Shown one piece after another: positions 34,142 to 46,186 of a stretch of DNA of 64,000 bases. A program made the position numbers and the translations under genes. A model generated the notes under the pieces. That model had not been told where the DNA came from, made no database searches, and saw only the letters and a program-made list of their open reading frames with translations. Location: NCBI RefSeq assembly GCF_025979885.1, contig NZ_CP110139.1:4360001-4424000 (forward strand). Direction: 5' to 3'. This stretch comes from Hymenobacter sp. YIM 151500-1. Lineage in GTDB: Bacteria; Bacteroidota; Bacteroidia; Cytophagales; Hymenobacteraceae. Position 1 is the stretch's first letter, and each line of letters begins with the position of its first letter.

Positions 34142-34198
34142 TTTCGCTTCTTCTAAAACCAGACCAGCAGCTTTGGTCTGCTTTCCGCAACAACATAC

Positions 34199-34242
34199 AA
34201 CACCCTGCCCGGAATCAGTTTCGGGCAGGGTGTTGGCTTTTA
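34199..34242 (+). terminator. terminator of the glf cassette
   Basis: Stem AACACCCTGCCCG / CGGGCAGGGTGTT with an 8-9-base loop, followed by GGCTTTT. It lies 58 bases after the last gene. Confidence 0.82.
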
Positions 34243-34344
34243 TCCAACCTGGTAGCAGGCAGCGTAATGCGGAAAAGGCTTGTTACACCCCCCGAGCAGC
34301 TGGACGCGGCGGTGCAGTGAATCCACCGCTTTCAGGCTCTTGCC

Positions 34345-34381
34345 AAAAAAAGCGCCCGAGTCAGCTGACTCGGGCGCTTTT
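34345..34381. terminator. strong terminator at the 3' end of the GH16 gene
   Basis: The A7/T4-flanked perfect stem AGCGCCCGAGTCAG / CTGACTCGGGCGCT. On the minus strand it ends in T7, so it mainly serves the GH16 gene. The 34243-34344 stretch between the two terminators has no gene. Confidence 0.93.
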
Positions 34382-34443
34382 CGAGGTAGAAAGGTGCTAC
34401 AGAGCGGCCCATGTGGCAACTGGCCGCCCGCAACTGGCAGCCG

Positions 34444-37400
34444 CTACGGAGCCACCGTCAGCCGCTGCACGGTGCGCTTAGCGCCGCACTGCACCGACAC
34501 ATGGTAAACACCGGCGGGCAGTTTTCCCAGCGGCAGGCGCACCTGGTTGAGGCCGCCCGTGGCGCGGTGGGTGAGGCCGGTTACGCGGCGGGCCAGGGCG
34601 TCGCGCACTTCCACCACTACCGGCTCGTTGGCGGTGGCTTGCAGGCTCACCATTACGTAGTCGTGGGCCGGGTTGGGGTAGATGGTCAGGCTGGCCGGCG
34701 CCGTCGTGGCACGGGCTGCGGCTTGGGCCGTGGAGCGGTTTTGGGTGCCGGTTCCCACGGATAAGCCGTCAGCCGAAACCCAGATGGGCAGGCCTTCCGT
34801 GTCGTACACGGCGTTGCCCTGGCCCCGCTTGTCGGCTCCTTCGAGACGGCCGTACCCGTAGCCGTAGTAGAGCTTGCCGTTGGCCGGCACCGTGCCATTG
34901 AAGGTCAGCAGCAGGTGGGTGCCGTCCACAATCTGAGCCTTGGTAGCATTAACCGAGCCGCCGGCGCTGTGCACCGACCAGCCCACGCCGTTGGCGGCGT
35001 CACTGTCCAGGGCCTTAAATCCGGCGGCCGAGCCGTCGTGCTTAACAGTCAGGCGGAGCTGGGTTGAGCCCACCAACGTGGCGCCCACCACCTGCGGGCC
35101 GTGGTCGTTGAGGTTGCCGCCGGCCTGGGCCACGGGCGAGCCGCTGGCAGCGTACTGGGCAAACTGCTCGGCCACAACCCGGGCGATGCGCGGGGCCAGC
35201 AGCAGAATGTCACTGTCGGCGAGGTGGCTGCCGCCGTACTCCTGGGTCGATTCGTTTCCGTCGTAGTTGTCCCGGTTGATGTCGAGGTCCAGGGCCCGGC
35301 TAGCAATGTCGGCATTAAAGGAGGCGTCTTTCGCCAGCCGCTCCATGCCCTGCCGGATGGCCTGGTGTCCCTCGTTGGTGCCCCAGTACGGGTGCGCGTC
35401 CACGAACAGGTAGGGCAGGTCGGCGGCGCTTTTGCCCCAGGCCTGGCGCACTAAGTTGGCGTCAAACCGTACCGCGCTCATCCATTCTTCGGGCGTGAGG
35501 TCCGACCGTTTGCTGTCGTTTTCGCTGTGCAGCCAGAGCACTGCCGCCGGAGCCGCCTTCTCAGCCGCCGACAGCTGGTTGATTTGGCCCAGCACCATGT
35601 TTTCGAGGCGGCGGGCTTCCCAACCCTGGCGCCAGTCGCCGTTTTTCGGGGCTACCCAGTCGTTGCCGATAAAGGGCGTTCCGCCGAAAGCCGTGGCGGC
35701 GCCATCGTCCTCGCCCCGGTCGTATACCAAGCGCACCTTCTGCTTGGTGCCGTCGAAGCCCAGCAGGCGCTGCACTTCCCGCTCGAGGGTGGCTGCGCCG
35801 GCCCAGCCATTGCTCTCCATGAAGTAGATGGCGTTGCTCTGGCCACGCACGAGGATATTGATAACCGAGGCGGTAGCCGGGTTCGGCTGGGTCGGCGGGT
35901 TGGGGGCGGTCGGCGTGGTGCCGACGGCTTGCAGCTTCCACTGCTGGTTTACGCCGCCCACGTAATCCCACTGCACCAGTTGCGCGCCGTTGTCCTGGCT
36001 GGCCCGCCACACATCCAGGGACTTACCCGAATGTTTGGCCGTGATTTTCACGTAGCCGCCGCCCACGTCCTCCACTTTCCACAGCTGATTGTCGGCGCCG
36101 AAATTTTCCCATTGGTGCACGTTGGCGCCGTTGTCCGGGGAAACGTCCTGCACGTCGAGCACCTTGCCGCTGTGCTCATTGGTAATCGTGTAGTAGCCAT
36201 CGGTGGTGGCGGTCAGGGTCCAGATCTGGTTTTTGCCGCTGTAGTTTTCCCACTGCTGCAACCGGCCACCGTTGTCTGTCGAAGCGTTTTCTACGTCCAG
36301 GGCTTTGCCCGAGTGGCGGGCCGTTAGCACAAACCGGCCGGCGTAGGTGGCGGTAGTGGGCGGAGGAGGAGTAGTGGTAGTAGGAGCTTGCAGCTTCCAC
36401 TTCTGGTTTGCGCCGCCCACGTAGGCCCACTGGTGCACCTGGGCGCCGTCGGCCGTGCTTACCTCCGATACATCCAGGGCCTTGCCCGAGTGTTTGGCCG
36501 TGAGCTTCACGAACCCGTTGCCGGCGTCCTCCACCTTCCATTTCTGGTTGTCGGAGTTGAAGTTGTCCCACTGGTGCACCTTGGCGCCATCAGCCGTAAA
36601 AGCCGCCTCCACGTCGAGCACCTTGCCGCTGTTCACGTTGGTGATGGTGTAGAAGCCGGCGCCGTCGGCCGTCAGGGTCCAGTTCTGGTTTTTGCCGCCC
36701 GTCAGGGCCCACTGCTGCACCTTGCCGCCGTTCTGGGTGCCGTCGGCATCCAGGGCCTTGCCCGAGTGCCCGGCCACCAGTACGTACGTGCCCGCGTAGC
36801 TCGGGCTCGGCGGGGGCGGCGTGGTGCCGCCATATGGGCCGCCGTTTTTCAGCACCGTGGCTTCGGAAGTCCACTTCACCCAGTCGGCGCGCAGTTCCGT
36901 GTCCGACGAGCGGTTCATCAGCCCAATCAGGTGGTTTACGCCCCCGCTGGCAAAGTCAGGCGACGGGTGGTCCGTGTCGACGCCGATAACTTTCCCATCC
37001 ACGTAGTAGGTAATCTTGTCTTTCTGCAAAAACGCGGCGTAGGTGTGCCACTCCCACTGGTTGTGGCCCTCGGGCGCGTAAAATGCCTTGTAGGCGTCGC
37101 ACTCCGGCCGGTTCCAGGAGCAATCCGTCCAGTGCGAGGCCATGTAGGTCTTGCCACCGCCATCTATTTCGCCGATGTCAACTTCCCGCGAAAGGTGGTA
37201 AGGAAAGGTGCCGCCGGCGTTTTCTACGCTCTTGGCCGTCCACTTGTCGTCGGCGGGCCACAGCACCAGGGCCGGGCCGCTGTTCGAGCCCACGGTGCTG
37301 CCCCGCAGCTGGGCTCTGATTTCAAACAGGCCGTTGCCCAGGCCACTGTTGGCGGCGCCCGGCAGCTGCATCACCCCGGCGCCGTTGTGCGTGCCACCAA

Positions 37401-37575
37401 TGGTGACCACCCCACCGCTCACCGACACTTTAGAGCTTTCGCCCCAAACGTGGTTGAGCTGTCCGGTCCAGTTGCCGGTGAAGTCTTCGGTGAATTCCTG
37501 GGCCTGAGCTGTGCCGGCCAGGCCCAGCAAGCCGGCTAGCGTCCACGTCAGGCTCCTTCCCAGAAAATGTTTCAT
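34444..37575 (-). CDS. secreted GH16 glycosidase with two ricin-type modules, SGNH esterase-like domain and T9SS domain
   Basis: A 1043-residue multidomain enzyme. Signal peptide 1-26. The GH16 domain (~27-230) has the catalytic ExDxxE motif EVDIGE at 131-136. Two ricin-B/CBM13 trefoils, ~255-400 and ~410-550, are each made of three QxW-type repeats (QNWTL, QKWKV, QKWKL) and joined by a Thr/Pro linker. An SGNH/SASA-like esterase region (~565-812) has nucleophile-type Ser in ILVRGQSNAIY, then AVLWLHSENDSK and a late GGSHLADSD with His. A beta domain (~815-945) and T9SS sorting domain (LTIYPNPAHDYVMVSL, ~962) finish it. It probably attacks an acylated or sulfated beta-glycan. The start at 37575 gives the signal peptide; 37674 is an alternative. 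Confidence 0.88.
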   Translation of the reverse strand: MKHFLGRSLTWTLAGLLGLAGTAQAQEFTEDFTGNWTGQLNHVWGESSKVSVSGGVVTIGGTHNGAGVMQLPGAANSGLGNGLFEIRAQLRGSTVGSNSGPALVLWPADDKWTAKSVENAGGTFPYHLSREVDIGEIDGGGKTYMASHWTDCSWNRPECDAYKAFYAPEGHNQWEWHTYAAFLQKDKITYYVDGKVIGVDTDHPSPDFASGGVNHLIGLMNRSSDTELRADWVKWTSEATVLKNGGPYGGTTPPPPSPSYAGTYVLVAGHSGKALDADGTQNGGKVQQWALTGGKNQNWTLTADGAGFYTITNVNSGKVLDVEAAFTADGAKVHQWDNFNSDNQKWKVEDAGNGFVKLTAKHSGKALDVSEVSTADGAQVHQWAYVGGANQKWKLQAPTTTTPPPPTTATYAGRFVLTARHSGKALDVENASTDNGGRLQQWENYSGKNQIWTLTATTDGYYTITNEHSGKVLDVQDVSPDNGANVHQWENFGADNQLWKVEDVGGGYVKITAKHSGKSLDVWRASQDNGAQLVQWDYVGGVNQQWKLQAVGTTPTAPNPPTQPNPATASVINILVRGQSNAIYFMESNGWAGAATLEREVQRLLGFDGTKQKVRLVYDRGEDDGAATAFGGTPFIGNDWVAPKNGDWRQGWEARRLENMVLGQINQLSAAEKAAPAAVLWLHSENDSKRSDLTPEEWMSAVRFDANLVRQAWGKSAADLPYLFVDAHPYWGTNEGHQAIRQGMERLAKDASFNADIASRALDLDINRDNYDGNESTQEYGGSHLADSDILLLAPRIARVVAEQFAQYAASGSPVAQAGGNLNDHGPQVVGATLVGSTQLRLTVKHDGSAAGFKALDSDAANGVGWSVHSAGGSVNATKAQIVDGTHLLLTFNGTVPANGKLYYGYGYGRLEGADKRGQGNAVYDTEGLPIWVSADGLSVGTGTQNRSTAQAAARATTAPASLTIYPNPAHDYVMVSLQATANEPVVVEVRDALARRVTGLTHRATGGLNQVRLPLGKLPAGVYHVSVQCGAKRTVQRLTVAP

Positions 37576-38214
37576 CCGCCGGCCAGTGGAAGGCAGTCGG
37601 GCAGGCAGCGAGGAGGCGTCTGGCCCCCCGGCAGCGGGGGTGGCCCCCGAAAGGTACTTTAAGAGTGTCTTCATGTACGGGTAATGTGGTTGGAAAGGAA
37701 AATGGGTAAATGAGAAAAGGCGGAAAAAACCAGCAGTATCCAGTAGGAGCCGGACCGGGCAACGCCGCATTGGTGGGTGCTGCTGTTTCAGGTGCGGCTC
37801 GTGGCGGGCCGCTCCGCGAGGCGGCCATTCGCAGGGCCTGATAGCCGGGTGAGGAAAAAGGCGGGTGGTGTTGGCATGAGCAGAAAGTGAAGTGGACAGG
37901 AAAAAGGGAAAGTCAGGTGGGGCCGCGCTTCTGGAGCGGCGCCCGGCCTGCCCCATTCCGAACCCCATGCCACATCCACCCGCCCGGCGGCCTTTGCTCA
38001 GCGTTTGGAAAGTAATTATCTGCCTACCAGAGGCTTGTCGGCAAATCGGCGCTTTGTGGCACGCCAAGGTCCGGCCCGGTCAGCTCACGGTTTTCGTAAG
38101 AATTCGGATGGCTACCTCCACGCTGTTGGAGTGTAAGCCAGGCAGCAGCTCGGCGGTGGAGCCGCTGCAACGCAGCTGCTTGCCTCCCGAGCGACTCATG
38201 TTAGTGCCCCACTC
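37576..38214. other. gene-free region between two secreted-enzyme genes
   Basis: About 640 bases with no supported gene; the several short frames in both directions lack conserved character. It should carry the promoter of the GH16 gene on the minus strand. No clear -7 box, operator or repeat was identified. Confidence 0.4.
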
Positions 38215-38258
38215 AAAAACGCCCGGCCACCGAGACTACTCGGTGGCCGGGCGTTTTT
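38215..38258 (-). terminator. terminator of the GH26-like gene
   Basis: A5, an 18-base perfect GC-rich stem CGCCCGGCCACCGAG / CTCGGTGGCCGGGCG, then T5. It lies 68 bases after the GH26-like stop codon on the minus strand. Confidence 0.93.
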
Positions 38259-38325
38259 GCTTCTAGTAGAAGCAATAGGTGCGTTTGGATACAAGCTCCC
38301 GAATAGGAAGCAGGAGAGCAGACAG

Positions 38326-40617
38326 TTAGCGCACTTCCAGGGAAAGCACTTTTCTGGTTTTGTTACTGGTCAGGACCACGCGGTAGGTGCCGGCCTGCAA
38401 TGTGCTTACCGGCAAGACGGCCGTGTGCGGCCCCGCCGGTTGCGTCACGTTATCCAAGAGCAGGGCGGTGCGCTGCCCGCGCCAGTCCAGCACCTCCAGC
38501 CGCACGGCCGCCGGTGCGTCCAGCGTGTACTTCAGCGTTGCCTGCTCGGTGGCCGGATTAGGGTATACCAGCAGTTGGGCGGCGGGGCGGCTGGCCGCCA
38601 GACCGTTCTGCTGGCCAGACACGGTGGCCGACCTGAGCGTGAGCTTCCAGCGCTGGTTGTCGCCCGAGTGCGAACCCCACGTGTGCACAATAGCGCCGCT
38701 GGTTTGGCTGTTGCCCGCCACATCTAGGCGCTGGCGCGTGCCCGTGCCGCACTGCGGCTCCAACTCGTAGATGCTGTTGGCCGCGTCGATGGCGACGAGC
38801 CGCCAGCGCTGCGCCGGCGTGGCGTTGGTGGCGTAGAGCTGCACCTTGCCACCGTCAGTCGATTTTGCCCCGGCCACGTCCAGGCGCTGGCCGGTGGCGC
38901 CGGCCAGCTGCGGCGTCAGCTCGTAGATGTCGCCGCTGACGTTGGTCAGCTGCCAGGCTTGGGCCAGGCTGCCGTTGGCCGTGGCAACGGTTATCTGCGC
39001 CTCGTTGCCCGTGCCCGTCGCGTTCAGGCGGTTGCCCGTAGCGTGCTGCGGTGCCAGCTCATAAACCCCGCCCGAAACGATACCGGTCGGCACCGTCTTG
39101 AGCGTGAGTTTCCAGCGCTGGGCATTGGTCGAGTTGCCTTGGTAGGTCTGCACCACCGTACCGCTGGTCGTGGCAGCGCCGGCCACGTCCAGGCGCTGGC
39201 CCACGGCGCACTGCGGCTCCAGCTCATACACGCCGTTGGCCGCATCCACTGTAATAATCTTCCACTGCTGGGCCGGCGTACGGTTACTCTGCCATAGCTG
39301 CACCTTCGTGCTGTTGGCGTTGCGCGCACCGTTCACGTCCAGGCGCTGGCTGCTGGCGCCGGCCAGTTGCGGCGTCAGCTCGTAGATGTCGCCGCTGGCC
39401 TGGGTGATCTGCCAAGCCTGCGCTAGGCTACCGTTGGCGGCCGCGATGCTCACCTGCGCGCCGTTGCCCGTGCCGGCGCCAGCCGTCAGGCGCGTGCCCG
39501 TGGCGTGCTGCGGCGTCAGCTCGTACACCGCGCCCGACTGGATGGTGGACGCCGGGGGCGGCGTAACGGAGCCGCCGGAGGTGACACCGTTCAGGTACAG
39601 GTTTTTGAGAGCCGTAGCCGTAGCCGCCGGGGCCCCGTCACTGAGCTTGCCCGTGTAATCGGCGTCGCTGTTCCAGTACGTGGCAAACACCACGTCGTGC
39701 GTTTCAATCCATTGCTTCATGCGCTCGATGTAGCGCGCACCGTTTAGGTTGTCCCCATTCCACACCAAGACCGAATTGCCGTTCTGGTCTCTCTCATAGT
39801 GGGGGCCGCCGGGCGCGCCCCACTCGGGAATAGCCATGGGCTTGCCGTGCTGGGTGGCAAAGGTGGTCATCCAGTTCAGGCCTCGCTCATAGTTGAGGTC
39901 ATAGTCAAAGGCTTGGTCTGGATCATTCGTTTCCCACTGCGGGTGCCAATACACGTCCTGTGCAATGACATCCACCACCTCGTCGCCGGGATAGTAGTTC
40001 TCCGGTGGACCGAAGTACCCCATTTTGTCGGGCACGAAGTCCCAGACGAGCTTGAAGCGGGGCGATACGCTGTAGAAGGCCTGCGCAAAGTTGCGCCAAG
40101 CGGCGATGAACGCCGCCGGGTCGGCCTTGGCAGCTCTGGTCCAGTAGAACCAGTCGCCGCCCAGCTCCCAAGCAGTGCGCACGTAGATCGGGCGCGAGTC
40201 GCCGGAACGCGAGTTGAGGATGGTGCGCGCCCAGTCCTGGTACATGCTGTTGCGTGCGCCCGAGGCGGCCTCGCGCATGTTGTTGAGGCCGTTGTTGGAG
40301 CCGTTGGGGAACATGCGGACCGACCAAAGCAGCTCACTGCCCGAGGAGCCGAACTGCCCCAGGATCCAGTTGGGGCTGGCGTCCGACCAGTCCCGCTCGC
40401 CGGTGTAGGCCAGCACGGCATCGGCGGGCTTGCCCAGCCAGTTGTTGAACTGCGCTAAGTCGGCCGGCTCGTTGCCGACGAATACGCCCAGGATGACCTT
40501 GCGGCCGGTGGCGCTCTGCGCGTGGGCGGGGGAGACAATACCTCCGACAGCCAGTGCCCAGAGCAGGAGCAGCAGCGGCAGTTTTGCCGGCCGCCAAGAA
40601 GTTAAAGTTGTTTTCAT
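38326..40617 (-). CDS. secreted GH26-like glycosidase with two ricin-type modules and T9SS domain
   Basis: A 763-residue enzyme. The signal peptide ends near PAHAQ (~34). A clan GH-A barrel (~40-345) has the acid/base candidate Glu151 in YVRTAWELGGDWFYW and the nucleophile candidate Glu265 in MAIPEWGAPGG. This fits family GH26 (mannanases, lichenases), though the usual HE pair before the acid is here WE. Two ricin-type trefoils follow: ~360-505 and ~515-655, with the repeated phrases VYELTPQHATG, DIYELTPQLAG and YELEPQC, clearly a tandem duplication. The T9SS domain starts at LLVYPNPATEQATL (~690). Same architecture and strand as the neighbouring GH16 gene, so both may act on one polysaccharide. 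Confidence 0.83.
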   Translation of the reverse strand: MKTTLTSWRPAKLPLLLLLWALAVGGIVSPAHAQSATGRKVILGVFVGNEPADLAQFNNWLGKPADAVLAYTGERDWSDASPNWILGQFGSSGSELLWSVRMFPNGSNNGLNNMREAASGARNSMYQDWARTILNSRSGDSRPIYVRTAWELGGDWFYWTRAAKADPAAFIAAWRNFAQAFYSVSPRFKLVWDFVPDKMGYFGPPENYYPGDEVVDVIAQDVYWHPQWETNDPDQAFDYDLNYERGLNWMTTFATQHGKPMAIPEWGAPGGPHYERDQNGNSVLVWNGDNLNGARYIERMKQWIETHDVVFATYWNSDADYTGKLSDGAPAATATALKNLYLNGVTSGGSVTPPPASTIQSGAVYELTPQHATGTRLTAGAGTGNGAQVSIAAANGSLAQAWQITQASGDIYELTPQLAGASSQRLDVNGARNANSTKVQLWQSNRTPAQQWKIITVDAANGVYELEPQCAVGQRLDVAGAATTSGTVVQTYQGNSTNAQRWKLTLKTVPTGIVSGGVYELAPQHATGNRLNATGTGNEAQITVATANGSLAQAWQLTNVSGDIYELTPQLAGATGQRLDVAGAKSTDGGKVQLYATNATPAQRWRLVAIDAANSIYELEPQCGTGTRQRLDVAGNSQTSGAIVHTWGSHSGDNQRWKLTLRSATVSGQQNGLAASRPAAQLLVYPNPATEQATLKYTLDAPAAVRLEVLDWRGQRTALLLDNVTQPAGPHTAVLPVSTLQAGTYRVVLTSNKTRKVLSLEVR

Positions 40618-41156
40618 GTGGTGAGAGAATAACGGTGTAAAAAAGTGTGGAAGGCAGCCGCTTCGCCAGGCATGAGTGCACATATTGGCTCACTACTGTC
40701 TGACAATCAGATGCTTGCACCCAACCCTATGCCACACCTACAGTTAGGCCACCTACTAAAAGTTGATAGTAGTTAACTATATGGTAATCAATAGTCTATG
40801 AGATAAATTTGCCGTATGCTTATCGACAAACTAAAGCCGTGTGGCCTCACGTTTTTCGGAAGATTTCATGGTTCAGGTATCGCCAGGTTGGAGTCTGAGT
40901 GTAGTTAAGCTCCGCTGTGGCAACGCTGCCGATTCTGGTCCTGGAAAGAAAAGTGCCGCGCAGGCTCTGCCGTAGTGGCTGGCGCCCTAACTGCCTGACA
41001 AGATGAGGCGCTGCCAAACCCCGCACTCTTTTTGAGGACGCGGGGGTAGTCGTTGCGGAGGCTAGGGCCGCAATGGGCGGTAGGTTGGCCGGGAGTTTCC
41101 CGAAAAACGCCGTAAATTTGAAGTGCGCCCCGGCGTTTCAATTAAGGTAAAGCAGC
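40618..41156. promoter_or_regulatory. AT-rich divergent control region (GH26-like gene / secA)
   Basis: A 539-base gap without genes. It holds palindromes that could be operators: TCTGACAATCAGA at 40699-40711 and TAGTTAACTA at 40770-40779. Plus-strand TAAATTTG boxes at 40804-40811 and 41113-41120 match TAnnTTTG. The palindromes are closer to the GH26-like start, so they may regulate that gene. A 78-codon minus-strand frame at 40905-41141 is not supported. Confidence 0.5.
41113..41120 (+). promoter_or_regulatory. -7 box TAAATTTG of secA
   Basis: An exact TAnnTTTG match 36 bases before the secA ATG. A good -33 TTTG at the usual distance is not visible; GTTGG lies about 25 bases upstream. Confidence 0.55.
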
Positions 41157-44564
<3,408 letters not shown>

Positions 44565-44573
44565 TTGTTAGGG

Positions 44574-44610
44574 GCTTAGGGTCTTGGGGTCTTAGGGACT
44601 TAGATTTCTG
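44574..44610. repeat. degenerate GGGNCTTAG units after secA
   Basis: Four or five imperfect units such as GGGGCTTAGGG, GGGTCTTGG, GGGTCTTAGG and GGGACTTAG. They are the reverse complement of the CCCTAAGT array across the terminator at 44622-44659, so the whole 44574-44782 block is a large inverted arrangement around a terminator. Confidence 0.75.
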
Positions 44611-44621
44611 AGCCGCCCTAT

Positions 44622-44659
44622 AAAAAAGGCTTCGTCATGAAAATGACGAAGCCTTTTTT
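44622..44659 (+). terminator. terminator of secA
   Basis: A6, stem GGCTTCGTCAT / ATGACGAAGCC, T6. It lies between the two halves of the flanking octamer repeats. Confidence 0.93.
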
Positions 44660-44686
44660 GCAACCCCATCCGGGAAACAACATACT

Positions 44687-44782
44687 CCCTAAGTCCCTAA
44701 GTCCCTAAGTCCCTAAGTCCCTAAGTCCCTAAGTCCCTAAGTCCCTAAGTCCCTAAGTCCCTAAGTCCCTAAGTCCCTAAGT
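44687..44782 (+). repeat. 12 perfect tandem copies of CCCTAAGT upstream of deoC
   Basis: 96 bases made of exactly 12 copies of the octamer, followed by one partial unit CCCTA whose last two bases are shared with the -7 box TATCTTTA of deoC. There are no spacers, so it is not a CRISPR array. Perfect identity implies recent expansion. The copy number can change by slippage. Confidence 0.95.
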
Positions 44783-44785
44783 CCC

Positions 44786-44793
44786 TATCTTTA
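44786..44793 (+). promoter_or_regulatory. -7 box TATCTTTA of deoC, leaderless start
   Basis: TATCTTTA matches the Bacteroidota -7 consensus at seven of eight positions. It ends five bases before the GTG start at 44799, where transcription should begin, so deoC mRNA is probably leaderless. The -33 region lies inside the octamer array and has no TTTG. Confidence 0.55.
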
Positions 44794-44798
44794 CACCT

Positions 44799-45470
44799 GT
44801 GAACATTGCCTCTACCATCGACCACACGTTGTTGAAGCCCGAGGCGCAGCCGGAGCAAATCAGCCAGCTGTGCCGGGAGGCAGCTACGCACCGGTTTGCC
44901 AGCGTGTGCGTGCCGCCGAGCTACGTGGCTCAGGCCGTGCGCGAGTTGCAGGGCACGGGCGTGCCGGTTTGCTCGGTGGTGGGCTTTCCGCTGGGTTACC
45001 AAACCACGGAAACCAAGCTGGCCGAAGCCCGGCAGCTGGTGCAGCAAGGCGCGCGGGAGCTGGATATGGTCATCAACATCGGCGACCTGCTGGCCCGCCG
45101 TACAGTTCTTGTGGAGGACGAGGTGTGCCGCCTCGCCGACCTCTGCCACACCCACGGAGCTCTGCTCAAAGTCATCATCGAAACGGCCCTGCTGACGGAG
45201 TGCGCCATCATTGCCGCCTGCCAGCTCTGCGCCGCGGCTGGCGCCGACTTCGTGAAAACTTCCACCGGCTTTGCCAGCCGGGGCGCCTCCGTGGCCGATG
45301 TGGAGCTGATGCGGCAGTCGTTGCCCCCGCACATCCGGATCAAGGCCGCCGGCGGCATCCGCACCCGCGAGGCCGCCTTGGCCCTGCTGGCCGCCGGCGC
45401 CGACCGGATTGGCTCCTCCAACAGTCTGGCCTTGCTGGAACCCGCTGCCCATGAAACCTCTGCTTCGTAA
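44799..45470 (+). CDS. deoC: deoxyribose-phosphate aldolase
   Basis: It splits 2-deoxyribose-5-phosphate into glyceraldehyde-3-phosphate and acetaldehyde in deoxynucleoside catabolism. The 223-residue TIM barrel begins with the family N-terminus NIASTIDHTLLKPEAQ. It contains VCSVVGFPLGYQ, ELDMVINIGDLLA, the Schiff-base Lys in LLKVIIETALL and the second Lys in DFVKTSTGFASRGA, then IRIKAAGGIRTREAA. The start is a GTG at 44799; no ATG is available at a suitable place. The 3' end overlaps the next gene by 20 bases. Other deo genes are not adjacent. Confidence 0.95.
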   Translation: MNIASTIDHTLLKPEAQPEQISQLCREAATHRFASVCVPPSYVAQAVRELQGTGVPVCSVVGFPLGYQTTETKLAEARQLVQQGARELDMVINIGDLLARRTVLVEDEVCRLADLCHTHGALLKVIIETALLTECAIIAACQLCAAAGADFVKTSTGFASRGASVADVELMRQSLPPHIRIKAAGGIRTREAALALLAAGADRIGSSNSLALLEPAAHETSAS

Positions 45471-46011
45471 CGTGCTGCTGCTGTCTGTTTTTTTCTCGCT
45501 CGGAGCCTGCGCTTCTTCCGGGCCCGGCACGCCGTCGGCCACCACGGCTACACCCGACACCACCCGGCGCGGCACTGCGGCGGCCACAGCCACGCCCGCC
45601 GAAGACCTGAGCCGCTACCGCCCCACCTTTGCCGCGCCCAAAGCGCCGGCTGCCGCTCCGGCCCCAGCCGTGCGGCCCGTGCCACCCACCAACCACGTCA
45701 ACGCCCAAATTGAGCAGCGCCTGCGCGACCAGGCCTTCACCAACCAAAACGTGAAGTACGCCCAGGGCTATCGGATTCTGGCCTACGTGGGCTTGGAGCG
45801 CGACCAGGCCATGGCCGTGCGCCGGGCCGTCATCAGCCGTTTCCCCGAGGAAACCGACTATCTGACCTTCAAGCAGCCCATCTTCCGCCTCTGGATTGGT
45901 GACTACCTCACTCGCCTCGAAGCCGAGCAGGCCATGCTGCGCATCCGCCCCTTCGCGCCCAAAGCCGAGCTGCAAGCCGCACAGATTGTTATTAATAAGA
46001 CGGCGTATTAG
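45451..46011 (+). CDS. SPOR-domain-like lipoprotein
   Basis: A 186-residue lipoprotein with signal sequence NVLLLSVFFSLGACASSG (lipobox Cys at about 20). A Thr/Ala/Pro-rich linker runs to ~90. The C-terminal domain (~105-186: GYRILAYVGLERDQAMAVRR, then YLTFKQPIFRLWIGDYLTRL) has the beta-alpha-beta pattern of SPOR domains, which bind glycan strands lacking stem peptides at the septum. The start at 45451 lies inside deoC, overlapping it by 20 bases in another frame, which suggests translational coupling. The pairing of deoC with a SPOR lipoprotein has no obvious functional logic. Confidence 0.8.
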   Translation: MKPLLRNVLLLSVFFSLGACASSGPGTPSATTATPDTTRRGTAAATATPAEDLSRYRPTFAAPKAPAAAPAPAVRPVPPTNHVNAQIEQRLRDQAFTNQNVKYAQGYRILAYVGLERDQAMAVRRAVISRFPEETDYLTFKQPIFRLWIGDYLTRLEAEQAMLRIRPFAPKAELQAAQIVINKTAY

Positions 46012-46186
46012 CCTTCTTCTCTCATCTAAGCAGGGCTACGGGCCTTGTAGAACTAGCAGAACAATCAGCGCCTTCTGCGTCTTCTGCGGGCTAAACCTGT
46101 ATCAACGACTCGTGTTAGCGTGAGAGGATTCTTCTCTGCTTGATACGCAGAATGCTCAGCAGGACAGCGCGAACCTTATTCTCCGT

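Noticed and set aside
37892..38266. Short plus-strand frame in the 37.6-38.2 kb gap
   Set aside because: It runs into the GH26-like terminator, has a composition like random GC-rich sequence and no motif.
40905..41141. 78-codon minus-strand frame upstream of secA
   Set aside because: It covers the probable secA promoter (TAAATTTG at 41113) and shows no known features.
44687..44782. CRISPR-like appearance of the octamer array
   Set aside because: Units are 8 bases with no spacers and there are no cas genes, so it is a simple tandem repeat.
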